Positions 8,712 through 18,511 of a stretch of DNA of 64,000 nucleotides are shown here, piece after piece. How positions within the stretch are numbered: position 1 is the first letter of the stretch; every line of letters begins with the position of its first letter. A model generated the notes under the pieces. That model searched no databases. It was not told the DNA's origin and saw only the letters and a program-made list of their open reading frames with translations. Position numbers and translations under genes: made by a program. The stretch comes from Polaribacter sp. WD7 (GTDB lineage Bacteria > Bacteroidota > Bacteroidia > Flavobacteriales > Flavobacteriaceae), in NCBI RefSeq assembly GCF_003335085.1, contig NZ_QPEJ01000018.1:868001-932000 (forward strand). Direction: 5' to 3'.

Positions 8712-10625
8712 ATGAAAAGACGTAACTTTTTACAACTATCTGCAGTAGCAGGATTAGGTTTGTCATTACCAATGTCTGGATTGTTAAATGCTTGTACAAA
8801 TCATCCAGAACATTCTTTAGAATTCAAAAATTTAATATCAGATTTATTAAAAGATTGGAGTGATGGTATGTTAAAAGTACAAGTCAATAATCCATCAAAT
8901 TTAGATGAACACGGGGCTTTGGGTTGCCCATCTTGTTCTCATATTCATGGACGATGTATGGATGCTGTATATCCTTTTTTATACATGGCAGATAAAACTG
9001 GAGATAAAAAGTACATAGAAGGGGCTAAATTGGTAATGACGTGGGCAGAAAATAATGTCTCTCAAGAAAATGGAGCTTGGACAGTAATTAAAAATCCAAA
9101 ATCTTGGAAAGGAATTACTGTTTTTGGAGCAATAGCATTAGCAGAAGCATTGCATTATCATGGTCATGTTTTAGATGAAGAAACTCGTAAAGCCTGGATA
9201 ATACGTTTAGAAAAAGCAGGCCAATATATTTACGATACATTTACGATAGACTTTACCAATATAAATTACCCAGGTACAGCTGTTTATGGCTTAAATTTAA
9301 TGGGTAATGTTTTAAATAGAGATGATTTTAAAGCCAAGAGTAAAAAATTAGCTTCTCAAGTAAAAGCATATTTTACGGCAAACGAAGGTTTGTTGTTTGG
9401 AGAATGTAAAAAGAGTTCTAGTAAATTAAGCGAAAAAGGATTACATGGTGTAGATTTAGGATACAATGTAGAAGAAACCTTAAACAGTTTGGTAATGTAT
9501 GCGCTCAAAGAAAAAGATGAAGAGTTATTACAAATCTTAACAAAATCATTAAACAGTCATTTAGAATTTATGTTGCCAGATGGGGCTTGGGATAACAGTT
9601 GGGGTAACAGAATGTACAAATGGAGTTATTGGGGAAGTAGAACTTGCGATGGTAGTCAACCTGCATTTGGTATGATGGCGCATATTAACCCTGCCTTTGG
9701 AACAGCAGCTGTAAAAAATACTGAACTATTACAACAATGCACCGCAGACGGATTAATTCATGGAGGACCTGGTTTTATAGAAGCAGGTATTCCGCCTTGT
9801 GTACACCACACGTTTACACATGCAAAACCTTTAGCAGCGTTGTTAGATCACTGGAACCATTTACCAGAAATTAATACAAAAACCAATTTACCTAGAGTTA
9901 CTGCAGATGGTGTAAAACATTTTAAAGATTTAGATGTATATCTTTTTGCAAGAGGAGATTGGAGAGGTACTGTAAGTGCTTACGACGCAGAATATCATTA
10001 CAAATATGATTACCGTCAAGCTTCAGGAGGTGCTTTAGGCGTGTTATACCATAATAAAGTAGGTTTATTGTGTGCTGCAAGTATGGCAGAATATCATATG
10101 GTTGAAAAAAACAATCAACAAGTACAACCAGGAAAAGATATTTGTTTAACACCTAGAGTCGAGGTTTTTAAAGATGATGTTTGGTATACAAACTTGTATG
10201 ATTTGCCTGCAACAGTTAGTACTAAAGATACTAACGGAACAATTAAATTACTAGCAGATGTTGCACTAAAAAATGTTGATAGAAAAGAGATAGAAGGAAC
10301 AGCTTCTAAATTTGGTGTTACATACCAGTGCAATGCAAATGAAACTGTAATTTTTGTAAAAACATCTCAAGAAATTAATACACCAACAGCTTTTGTATTA
10401 CCAATTGTATCACCAAATAATGAGATAGTTACAAATATTAGCGATACAGAAATTACCATTCAAAAACCTGAAGGGTTGGTAACTATTAAAGCAAATACTT
10501 CAATTAAAATAAAAGAAATTTCAGGAAAAAGAACCTTTAATATGGTGCCAGGAGTTGAGGCATTACCTTTACAAATGTTTTTTGAAGAAAGTAAAGATTT
10601 AGAAATAAGTATTTTAGTTAGTTAA
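8712..10625 (+). CDS. Tat-exported lipoprotein, alpha/alpha-toroid plus beta-sandwich carbohydrate-active enzyme, family not assigned
   Basis: 637 residues. The N-terminus has a twin-arginine motif (KRRNFLQ) and a lipobox ending at C28 (GLLNAC), so a folded lipoprotein is expected. Residues of about 40-395 look like a six-hairpin toroid with repeated aromatic and glycine-rich hairpins (DGAWDNSWGNR, YKWSYWGSRT, HGGPGF). The C-terminal third (GDWRGTVSAYD, ASGGALGVLYH) resembles the beta-sandwich half of heparinase II/III-like proteins. Candidates are a lyase, an unsaturated-uronyl hydrolase or a GH154-like glucuronidase; I cannot choose by eye. As first gene of the unit with GH106 and GH78, it could remove the uronic acid end of lyase products, for which no recognizable GH88/GH105 is present in the window. 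Confidence 0.55.
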   Translation: MKRRNFLQLSAVAGLGLSLPMSGLLNACTNHPEHSLEFKNLISDLLKDWSDGMLKVQVNNPSNLDEHGALGCPSCSHIHGRCMDAVYPFLYMADKTGDKKYIEGAKLVMTWAENNVSQENGAWTVIKNPKSWKGITVFGAIALAEALHYHGHVLDEETRKAWIIRLEKAGQYIYDTFTIDFTNINYPGTAVYGLNLMGNVLNRDDFKAKSKKLASQVKAYFTANEGLLFGECKKSSSKLSEKGLHGVDLGYNVEETLNSLVMYALKEKDEELLQILTKSLNSHLEFMLPDGAWDNSWGNRMYKWSYWGSRTCDGSQPAFGMMAHINPAFGTAAVKNTELLQQCTADGLIHGGPGFIEAGIPPCVHHTFTHAKPLAALLDHWNHLPEINTKTNLPRVTADGVKHFKDLDVYLFARGDWRGTVSAYDAEYHYKYDYRQASGGALGVLYHNKVGLLCAASMAEYHMVEKNNQQVQPGKDICLTPRVEVFKDDVWYTNLYDLPATVSTKDTNGTIKLLADVALKNVDRKEIEGTASKFGVTYQCNANETVIFVKTSQEINTPTAFVLPIVSPNNEIVTNISDTEITIQKPEGLVTIKANTSIKIKEISGKRTFNMVPGVEALPLQMFFEESKDLEISILVS

Positions 10626-10738
10626 AATATTGAAAGCGTTTTTTAAAATCATGCTATTTTGTGGTTTACATTAAAACAATAATTGTAAGCTAAAAATAGT
10701 TGTCATGAATTAGAAAGATGTGTAAATAACTAGAAAAT

Positions 10739-13700
10739 ATGAAGTTGCAAAAGGGATTAAATTATTATTTAGTAGTTGTTTTAACTGCTCTTTTGACGAG
10801 TTCCTGCAATGATAAAAATCAAACTAGCAATCAAAACTACCAACAAATAGCATCAGCATTCATAAATCCAACCGAAGACAATACAGTATGGTGTTATTGG
10901 TATTGGATAAATGACGATATTTCTAAAGAAGGGATTACCAAAGATTTAGAAGCCATGAAAAAGGCAGGAATTGGAGGGGCTTTAATCGGTAATATCAATC
11001 CCGCCAGAAAAGATGGAAAAGTACCCATGCTTAGTGAAGATTGGTGGAGCCACATGGTGCATGCAGTAGAAGAAGGGAAGCGTATAGGTGTAGATATTGG
11101 CGTGTTCAACTGCCCAGGATGGAGCCAAAGTGGTGGGCCTTGGGTAGACTCTAAAAAAGCCATGCGTTATTTAACCTTTAGCGAAACTAAGGTTATAGGC
11201 GGTAAATTACTAAACATAGCACTGCAAAAACCTAAACCAAAATTTCAAGATACCCATACCTTTGCTTTTAAAACAATAGCTATTGAAGAAAAGAATACGA
11301 AACACATCCCAACAAAAATAACTGCCAATTGGCAAGATGTTAATGTTACTGCTTTAAACGATGGAGACAAGAAAAACGATACGAGTTTCGAACTCCAAAA
11401 AGGAGAAACTTTAGCCATTAATTTTCAATTGTCAGAACCCATTACAACACGATCTATTACTGTAATTCCTAGCAGAGCTTTTAAATGTAGAATGAATTTG
11501 TTTGCAGTTGTAGAAGGTAGAGAAGAACTTGTGAGAGAGTTTGAGTTCGATCGTTTTCGCATTACGCCAAATGTAGCTTCAATCGAAACAGCAGATTTTG
11601 CCACAATACTACCAGAAACCACTGCAAAACAGTTTGTATTAAAATGTACTAATTTTAGAACACACAGAAAAACAGGCTTTGGTTTTGCAGAAATTACCAT
11701 TTCTGAAGCGCCAGTTTTAAATAAATACATAGAGAAACAATTGGGCAAAATGCACTCTACACCAAAACCCCAATGGGATACCTATATTTTTGGAATGCAA
11801 GAAGCACTTAGAGACAAGAGTTTAGTTGTTAATCCAGATGAGGTTATAGATTTGAGTGACAAATTAGATGAAAATGGTGTTCTTAACTGGGATGCGCCAG
11901 AGGGTAACTGGACGATTATGCGCATGGGAATGACACCAACAGGTACAAAAAATGCACCAGCTGCACCACAAGGCGTAGGCTATGAAATTGATAAAATGAG
12001 TAGCGCTTTGGCAGAATACCATTTTGATAATTTTATAGGCGAATTGTTAAAACGCATTCCAGAAGAAAGTAAATCGGCATTTAAATATGTAGTGGCCGAT
12101 AGTTATGAGCAAGGTTCTCAAAACTGGACAGACGGTTACGAAGTGAAATTCAAAGAAAAATATGGCTATGATCCTGTACCGTTTTTACCAGTATTATCTG
12201 GTAGAATTGTAGGAAGTGTAGAACAATCAGAACGTTTTTTATGGGATTTGCGTCGAGCCATTGCAGACGATGTAGCTTATGAGTATGTGGGAGGCCTAAA
12301 AAAAGCAAGTAATAAACACAATTTGAAAACCTGGTTAGAAAATTATGGGCATTGGGGCTTTCCTGGAGAGTTTATGATGTATGGTGGGCAATCCGATTTG
12401 ATTTCTGGAGAATTTTGGAACGAAGGTACATTAGGGAATATCGAATGTAAAGCATCTTCATCAACAGCACACACCTACGGAAAACCAATAACATCGGCAG
12501 AAGCATTTACATCTTCTAGAAAAGCCTACTTAAGGCATCCCGCTATGCTGAAAAAACGAGGCGATTGGTCGTTAACAGAAGGTGTCAATCATTTTGTCTT
12601 GCACTTATACATTCAACAACCAGACGATAATCGTAAACCAGGAATGAATGCTTGGTTTGGTACAGAATTCAATCGCCATAATACATGGTTCAATCAAGCT
12701 GATACTTATTTTGATTATTTAAGACGTTGCCAACATTTGTTACAACAAGGTAAATATGTAGCAGATGTTTGTTATTTTATTGGGGAAGATGCCCCAATAA
12801 TGACGGGCGGTCGTGTTCCTGAAATTCCAAAAGGCTATTCGTATGACTATATCAATGCCGAAGTAATTCTAAACAGGTTGTCTGTAAAAGATGGACGTTT
12901 TGTGTTACCAGATGGTATGTCTTATAAAGTTATGGTTTTACCACCTTTTAAAACCATGCGACCAGAACTGCTAAAAAAGATAGAAGAGTTGGTGCAACAA
13001 GGAGGAGTCATTTTAGGACAAAAACCTGAAAAATCGCCAAGTTTACAAAATTATCCAGAAAGCGACGAAATCGTTAAAACCATTGCTAACAAAATGTGGA
13101 GTGGTACCTACAATCAAGGTAAAATGGATAAAGCATTCGGTAAAGGTAAAGTGTTAGACGGTTACGAATTATCTGAAGTCTTTGAAAAGCTAAAATTAGC
13201 AGAAGATGTGAACGTTTCTGATGATGCACCTGTGTTATGGACACATAGAGCTACGCCAGAAAAGGATATTTATTTTATCACAAATCAAAGTGATGAAACC
13301 ATAGAATTATCTCCAGTTTTTAGAGTGCGTAAAGATTTGAAACCACAACTTTGGGATGCAGTTAGTGGAGAAATCAGAGCATTACCAGAGTTTGAAATCA
13401 CGAAAACGGGAGTAAAAATACCTTTACAATTAAAAGCGGCTCAGAGTTGGTTTATTGTATTTGCTAGAGACAATAAGTTACTGGAAAAACCAATAAGTAC
13501 AGAAAATTTTCCTGCATTTGAAACAATAAGCGAATTGAAAAATCCGTTTTCAGTAGATTTCTCAAATAAGGAAATCGGTCCTAAAGAACCTATCGTTTTT
13601 AATACTTTAGAAGATTGGTCTACATCAGAAAACGAGCAAATTAAATATTATTCTGGTACAGCAACGTATACAACCACTTTTACAATAGATAAACTCCCTA

Positions 13701-14008
13701 AAAATAAAGCGTTTTATTTGAATTTAGGAAAGCTTTCTGTCATGGCTAAGGTAAAACTAAATGGAAAAGATTTGGGAGGGCTTTGGATAGCACCTTATCG
13801 TTTAAACATTTCAGAAGCACTAAAAAAAGGAGAAAATCAATTGGAAATAGAAGTGGTTAATTTATGGCGAAACCAATTGATAAAAGACAAACAACGGTCG
13901 GAAAATGAAAAATATACTTGGTTAGTTATAGATGATATCAAACCGAAATCAAAATTACAGCCTTCAGGATTATTAGGTCCAGTAAGTATTGAAATGATTA
14001 AACATTAA
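10739..14008 (+). CDS. GH106 alpha-L-rhamnosidase, lipoprotein
   Basis: 1089 residues, within the usual GH106 length. Lipoprotein signal ends LLTSSC. Family hallmarks include WYWINDDISKEGI, IGGALIGNINPA, VFNCPGWSQSGGPW, PGEFMMYGGQSD and SGEFWNEG, and a C-terminal sugar-binding-like sandwich (KLNGKDLGGLWIAPYR) as in the Bacteroides enzyme BT0986. It should hydrolyse terminal alpha-L-rhamnose by a calcium-dependent inverting mechanism in the periplasm or at a membrane face. It lies 113 bp after the preceding gene with no operator in the gap, and 28 bp before the GH78 gene, so operon membership is likely. Confidence 0.9.
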   Translation: MKLQKGLNYYLVVVLTALLTSSCNDKNQTSNQNYQQIASAFINPTEDNTVWCYWYWINDDISKEGITKDLEAMKKAGIGGALIGNINPARKDGKVPMLSEDWWSHMVHAVEEGKRIGVDIGVFNCPGWSQSGGPWVDSKKAMRYLTFSETKVIGGKLLNIALQKPKPKFQDTHTFAFKTIAIEEKNTKHIPTKITANWQDVNVTALNDGDKKNDTSFELQKGETLAINFQLSEPITTRSITVIPSRAFKCRMNLFAVVEGREELVREFEFDRFRITPNVASIETADFATILPETTAKQFVLKCTNFRTHRKTGFGFAEITISEAPVLNKYIEKQLGKMHSTPKPQWDTYIFGMQEALRDKSLVVNPDEVIDLSDKLDENGVLNWDAPEGNWTIMRMGMTPTGTKNAPAAPQGVGYEIDKMSSALAEYHFDNFIGELLKRIPEESKSAFKYVVADSYEQGSQNWTDGYEVKFKEKYGYDPVPFLPVLSGRIVGSVEQSERFLWDLRRAIADDVAYEYVGGLKKASNKHNLKTWLENYGHWGFPGEFMMYGGQSDLISGEFWNEGTLGNIECKASSSTAHTYGKPITSAEAFTSSRKAYLRHPAMLKKRGDWSLTEGVNHFVLHLYIQQPDDNRKPGMNAWFGTEFNRHNTWFNQADTYFDYLRRCQHLLQQGKYVADVCYFIGEDAPIMTGGRVPEIPKGYSYDYINAEVILNRLSVKDGRFVLPDGMSYKVMVLPPFKTMRPELLKKIEELVQQGGVILGQKPEKSPSLQNYPESDEIVKTIANKMWSGTYNQGKMDKAFGKGKVLDGYELSEVFEKLKLAEDVNVSDDAPVLWTHRATPEKDIYFITNQSDETIELSPVFRVRKDLKPQLWDAVSGEIRALPEFEITKTGVKIPLQLKAAQSWFIVFARDNKLLEKPISTENFPAFETISELKNPFSVDFSNKEIGPKEPIVFNTLEDWSTSENEQIKYYSGTATYTTTFTIDKLPKNKAFYLNLGKLSVMAKVKLNGKDLGGLWIAPYRLNISEALKKGENQLEIEVVNLWRNQLIKDKQRSENEKYTWLVIDDIKPKSKLQPSGLLGPVSIEMIKH

Positions 14009-14036
14009 TAAATAATACACACAAATATAAAATAAC

Positions 14037-16817
14037 ATGTACATAATTTCTAGCAATAGATTGGCAACAGTCATACTGGCAATACTATTTTTGGTTTCGT
14101 GTTCTTCAGTTCAAAATACTATTCCACCACAGGAGTTGGTAGTAAGTGAGCAATTTAAAAATCCAATAGGTTTTTACGATGCTACACCTTCTTTTTCTTG
14201 GAAACTACCACAAGATAAAAACATCAAAAAGCAAACAGCTTATTCTATTGTAGTGGCCTCTAAACCTGAACTACTACCAAATAATGCTGATTTATGGGAA
14301 AGCGGAAAAGTGGAAAGTCAGCAAACTCTATTTGTCAAATACAAAGGAAAAAAACTCTCTTCGCGACAAAAAGTGTATTGGCAGTTAAAGTTTTGGGATC
14401 AAGATAAAAAGGCTTCAGCTTTGAGTGAGGTAGCTAACTTTGAGTTAGGACTACTCCATAACTCCGATTGGCAGGCCAAATGGATTAGCTTGCCAAAAGT
14501 TGATAAAGCAAAGTCGCCAAAAACGAATAAAACCTCTTACAAAGTCCAGTATTTGCGAAATGAGTTTACTCTTGACTCTAAAATTGAATCTGCTAGATTG
14601 TACATTACGGCAAAGGGACTTTTTGAAGCTGAAATCAATGGCAAAAAGGTTGGCGACGATGTAATGGCTCCAGGTTGGACCCCTTACAATAAACGCATTG
14701 AAACGTTAACTTATGATGTAACAGATCATTTGCAGGATGGTTCTAATGCCATTGGGATTGCTCTGGCAGAGGGTTGGTACGCAGGTCGATTAATGCTTAG
14801 AGGCTATCCAAAAGTTTCGCCCAAAGTAATGTGTCAGCTTGAAGTAAAATACACCAATGGTAATTTTAAAACCTTTATTACTGATGAAAGTTGGAAAGCT
14901 ACCCAAGAGGGGCCAATTGTTTATGCTGGAATTTATGATGGAGAGCAATATGATGCACGGAAAGAACAAAAATCTTGGTCTTTAACATCATTTGATGATG
15001 CAAATTGGCAAAAGGTGGTTGCTGAAGATATAGATACACAAATTAGTTTGACACCTAAGCGACACAATACAGTTAAATCTGTAGAAGATTTAACTCCAAT
15101 TGCTATTACAGAGATTGATAAGGGTGTCGTGATTTTTGATATGGGACAAAATATGGTGGGTGTACCGCTTATTAAAGTACCAATGGATAAAGATGGAACC
15201 TTAAAAATACGTTTTGCCGAAATGCTTCAGCAAGATGGGCGTATGTATACTAAAAATTACCGAGGTGCAGTTTCAACTGACTATTATACCGCTAAAGAAG
15301 ATGGACAAATTGAATATCAACCAACATTTACGTTTCACGGTTTTAGATATGTAGAGTTGAGTGGTTTTGATGCAAATGCTACACCAGATAAATCGTGGGT
15401 AACAGGTGTTGTACAACATTCTAATTATGATTTGAATGTTGAGTTTAATTCGTCACACGAAAAACTAAATCAACTACAAAGCAATATTATTTGGGGTTTA
15501 AGAGGTAATACACTTGATATACCAACCGATTGTCCGCAGCGCGATGAAAGAGCAGGCTGGACAGGAGATGCTCAAGTAATTGCACCCACCTCGTTTTTCT
15601 TAGGTGATGTGCATTCCTTTTGGATGAGTTGGTTGCAAAGCGTACGAAACGATCAAGATGAAGATGGTGCGGTTCCTGTAATGGTGCCTTCTTTAGGTGG
15701 TAGACTTAGAGCTGGAGCTGGTTGGAGTGATGTGATCACTATTGTTCCTTGGGAAACTTACCAACGTACTGGTGATGTAGGTGTTTTGAAGGAAAATTAT
15801 GCAAGTATGAAAAAATGGGTAGGATTTTATCAGTCAAATGCCAAAGATCATATTGTTAAAATGTTTACTCATGGCGATTGGTTGCAACCTTATTCAACAC
15901 ACAAAAGAGATGAGCGATTTGGTATCACTTCCAACAAGTTAATTATCACAGCCCACTATGCGCATTCTGTTAATCTAACTGCTCAAGCAGCAAAAGTGCT
16001 AGGATTTGAGTCTGAAGCCAAAGAATATGAGCTTTTATTTGATGCAATTCGCGATGTATTTCAAAATAGTTTTTTCGATACTCAAGGACGCATTATTGAA
16101 GGTCCTGAAACTCAAACCGCTTATTTATTAGCCTTAGCGTTCGATTTGTTGGATGATGAATTAGCGCAAAAAGCAGTACCTCATTTATTAGAACAAATAA
16201 AACTAACCGATAACCATTTGCGTACCGGTTTTTTAGGTACACCTTTATTGCCTTTGGTACTTGATAAAATAGGCGAGATCGACTTGATGTATGAAATCTT
16301 GTTTAAAGAAACCTACCCATCGTGGTTCTATTCTATAAATCAAGGGGCAACCACTATGTGGGAACGTTGGAATAGTTATACCCATAAAGATGGTTTTAAC
16401 AAAGGCGGTATGAATTCATTCAACCATTATGCTTACGGAGCTATTGGTCGTTGGATGTACGAACGTATTGCGGGTATTAAACCTGTTAAAGTAGGTTACA
16501 AAGAAATTGAAATTGCTCCTATACCGGGTGGTCCTTTAACGTCTGCGGCAGCTACTTACAATTCACCTTATGGCAAAGTAAGTTCAAGTTGGAAACTAGT
16601 CGGCAAGCAATTTAATTTAGATATAATAGTACCTCCAAATACAACAGCTCAAGTTTTTGTACCAGGAAATACACAAGAAAGCATTAAGGTAGATGGAGTA
16701 GAATTTGAGAGTAATTCGGATATAAAATTACTAAGGAAAACAAATAAAGCTTTTGTTTTTAAGGTAAACCCAGGAAGATATTCATTTGAAACCAATCAAA
16801 ATTTACAATTTGAATAA
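14037..16817 (+). CDS. GH78 alpha-L-rhamnosidase, lipoprotein
   Basis: 926 residues, lipobox LVSCSS. The order is N-terminal Fn3-like and jelly-roll domains (SARLYITAKG, FEAEINGKKVGDD, EGWYAGRL), an alpha/alpha barrel and a C-terminal beta-sandwich. The signature DCPQRDER starts at D498 and places E504 as candidate general acid; TTMWERWN gives E776 as candidate general base, as in characterised GH78 enzymes. It is closest to the tandem pair at 57760 and 60547. Expected role: removal of alpha-L-rhamnose from desulfated oligosaccharides. Last or next-to-last gene of its unit. Confidence 0.92.
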   Translation: MYIISSNRLATVILAILFLVSCSSVQNTIPPQELVVSEQFKNPIGFYDATPSFSWKLPQDKNIKKQTAYSIVVASKPELLPNNADLWESGKVESQQTLFVKYKGKKLSSRQKVYWQLKFWDQDKKASALSEVANFELGLLHNSDWQAKWISLPKVDKAKSPKTNKTSYKVQYLRNEFTLDSKIESARLYITAKGLFEAEINGKKVGDDVMAPGWTPYNKRIETLTYDVTDHLQDGSNAIGIALAEGWYAGRLMLRGYPKVSPKVMCQLEVKYTNGNFKTFITDESWKATQEGPIVYAGIYDGEQYDARKEQKSWSLTSFDDANWQKVVAEDIDTQISLTPKRHNTVKSVEDLTPIAITEIDKGVVIFDMGQNMVGVPLIKVPMDKDGTLKIRFAEMLQQDGRMYTKNYRGAVSTDYYTAKEDGQIEYQPTFTFHGFRYVELSGFDANATPDKSWVTGVVQHSNYDLNVEFNSSHEKLNQLQSNIIWGLRGNTLDIPTDCPQRDERAGWTGDAQVIAPTSFFLGDVHSFWMSWLQSVRNDQDEDGAVPVMVPSLGGRLRAGAGWSDVITIVPWETYQRTGDVGVLKENYASMKKWVGFYQSNAKDHIVKMFTHGDWLQPYSTHKRDERFGITSNKLIITAHYAHSVNLTAQAAKVLGFESEAKEYELLFDAIRDVFQNSFFDTQGRIIEGPETQTAYLLALAFDLLDDELAQKAVPHLLEQIKLTDNHLRTGFLGTPLLPLVLDKIGEIDLMYEILFKETYPSWFYSINQGATTMWERWNSYTHKDGFNKGGMNSFNHYAYGAIGRWMYERIAGIKPVKVGYKEIEIAPIPGGPLTSAAATYNSPYGKVSSSWKLVGKQFNLDIIVPPNTTAQVFVPGNTQESIKVDGVEFESNSDIKLLRKTNKAFVFKVNPGRYSFETNQNLQFE

Positions 16818-16984
16818 TGATATTAGCAAAAAAAATAATTTAGTGGAACAACAGCCTAATAAAGCTAAGGAGTTATTATATTTAATCAAAAATTAACGAA
16901 CAAAATATCCTGAATTTTCCTTTCTAACAAGAATATTAAAGAGAAAATAGAAAAGATCAAACTTTAAACTACAAATCATATTAC

Positions 16985-18388
16985 ATGCGATTTCTGTCCA
17001 TTATTTCCGTTATTATTTTAACCACAATTAGTTCTTGTAATAACACACAAAAAGAAAAAGAAGCTTTTAAACCTAACATTATCATTATAAATGTTGATGA
17101 TATGGGTTGGAAAGATGTTGGTTTTATGGGAAGCGAATATTATGAAACACCTAATATAGATTACCTATCTAGTTTAGGAATGGTGTTTACAAACGGGTAT
17201 GCATCAGCCTCCAATTGTGCGCCTAGTAGAGCTAGTTTAATGACAGGACAGTGGACCCCGCGTCACGGAATTTATACAGTTAGCCCCTCAACAAGAGGTA
17301 AATCTGAAGATAGAAAAATAATTCCAACAAAAAATACCCATACCTTATCACCAAAGCACCTCATTTTACCTAAGGTTTTGAATAAAAACGGATACCTAAC
17401 CTGTCATGCAGGAAAGTGGCATTTAAGTGATAATCCTCTAGAATATGGATTTGATGTAAATATTGCTGGAGGACACAATGGATTGCCTAGAAGCTATTAT
17501 CCACCCTATAAAAATGTGAAGATAGAAAAAGGCAATAGCCAATATTTGACTGATTTAGTCATGGAAAATGCCTTAAAGTTTGTAGATACAGTTCAAAAAC
17601 CATTTTATTTGAATTATTCGCCTTATGCAGTGCATGTTCCTATAATGGCAGTAGACAGTATTGTACCTAAATACGAAAAAAAATCACCTTGGAAAGGGCA
17701 AGGTAACCCACAATATGCTTCTATGGTAGACAATTTAGACAGAAATATAGGGTTACTTATCAGTAAATTAAAAGAAAGAAACCTTTTTGAAAAGACACTT
17801 ATTGTGTTTACTTCAGATAATGGCGGTTTGTATGGCATAACCAAACAAAAACCATTAAGAGCAGGAAAAGGAAGTTATTATGAAGGAGGTATTAGAGAGC
17901 CTTTTTTCTTTGTGTTAAACGGTAAGATTCAACCAAATACAAAGAGTGAAGTTCCTATAACAAATTTAGATATTTTTCCAACGGTATTACAATATGCGGG
18001 AATAGATGCGAGTGCACTTCATTTAGACGGAAATAATTTGTCACCCGTTTTAGAAGAAGAAGTACAGGTTTTTGATCGCCCTTTATTTTGGCATTTTCCT
18101 ATTTATTTACAAGCTTATAACGTAAATGATAATGAAAATCGTGATCCTCTGTTTAGAACACGTCCAGGTTCTGTAGTAAGAAAAGGAGATTGGAAATTAC
18201 ATTATTACTTTGAAGACAATGCTATTGAATTGTATAATTTGTCTGAGGATATTAGTGAAAAACATAATCTTGCAGAAGTAAATCCTGAAAAAGCAACTGA
18301 ATTATTAACGTTGTTAAAGCAATGGTGGCAAGATACCAACGCGCCAATACCAACAACTATAAATCCGGATTACGTAAGTAAATTATAG
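16985..18388 (+). CDS. S1-family sulfatase, lipoprotein
   Basis: 467 residues, lipobox ISSCNN. Single sulfatase domain: INVDDMGWKDVG metal site, C78 in CAPSR (formylglycine precursor), FTSDNGG and KPLRAGKGSYYEGGIREP. The form is that of arylsulfatase-A-like S1 enzymes without extra modules, suited to periplasmic exo-desulfation of oligosaccharides. The 167-bp gap upstream has no direct-repeat operator, so it may read through from the GH78 gene or use an unseen promoter. Confidence 0.88.
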   Translation: MRFLSIISVIILTTISSCNNTQKEKEAFKPNIIIINVDDMGWKDVGFMGSEYYETPNIDYLSSLGMVFTNGYASASNCAPSRASLMTGQWTPRHGIYTVSPSTRGKSEDRKIIPTKNTHTLSPKHLILPKVLNKNGYLTCHAGKWHLSDNPLEYGFDVNIAGGHNGLPRSYYPPYKNVKIEKGNSQYLTDLVMENALKFVDTVQKPFYLNYSPYAVHVPIMAVDSIVPKYEKKSPWKGQGNPQYASMVDNLDRNIGLLISKLKERNLFEKTLIVFTSDNGGLYGITKQKPLRAGKGSYYEGGIREPFFFVLNGKIQPNTKSEVPITNLDIFPTVLQYAGIDASALHLDGNNLSPVLEEEVQVFDRPLFWHFPIYLQAYNVNDNENRDPLFRTRPGSVVRKGDWKLHYYFEDNAIELYNLSEDISEKHNLAEVNPEKATELLTLLKQWWQDTNAPIPTTINPDYVSKL

Positions 18389-18442
18389 TATTTTTTTTAT
18401 CTTTCGTATCCGTTGTAATTACAAATTCTTTTTTTGCTTAAG

Positions 18443-18487
18443 CCTGATACTACAGGATAATACAAAGCAAAATATAAATTATTTTTA
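18443..18487 (+). promoter_or_regulatory. PUL operator plus -7 box, site 5
   Basis: CCTGATACTACAGGAT at 18443-18458 (upstream half degenerate) and box TATTTTTA at 18480-18487 (offset 37 bp), 53 bp before the ATG at 18512. Confidence 0.68.
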
Positions 18488-18511
18488 ATAAATTATTTTT
18501 TACTTTATTAA

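Noticed and set aside
16901..16924. A reversed CAGGAT-like half-site (ATCCTGA) before the sulfatase at 16985
   Set aside because: There is no second half 10 bp away and no TAnnTTTG-like box at the expected distance, so I do not count it as an operator.
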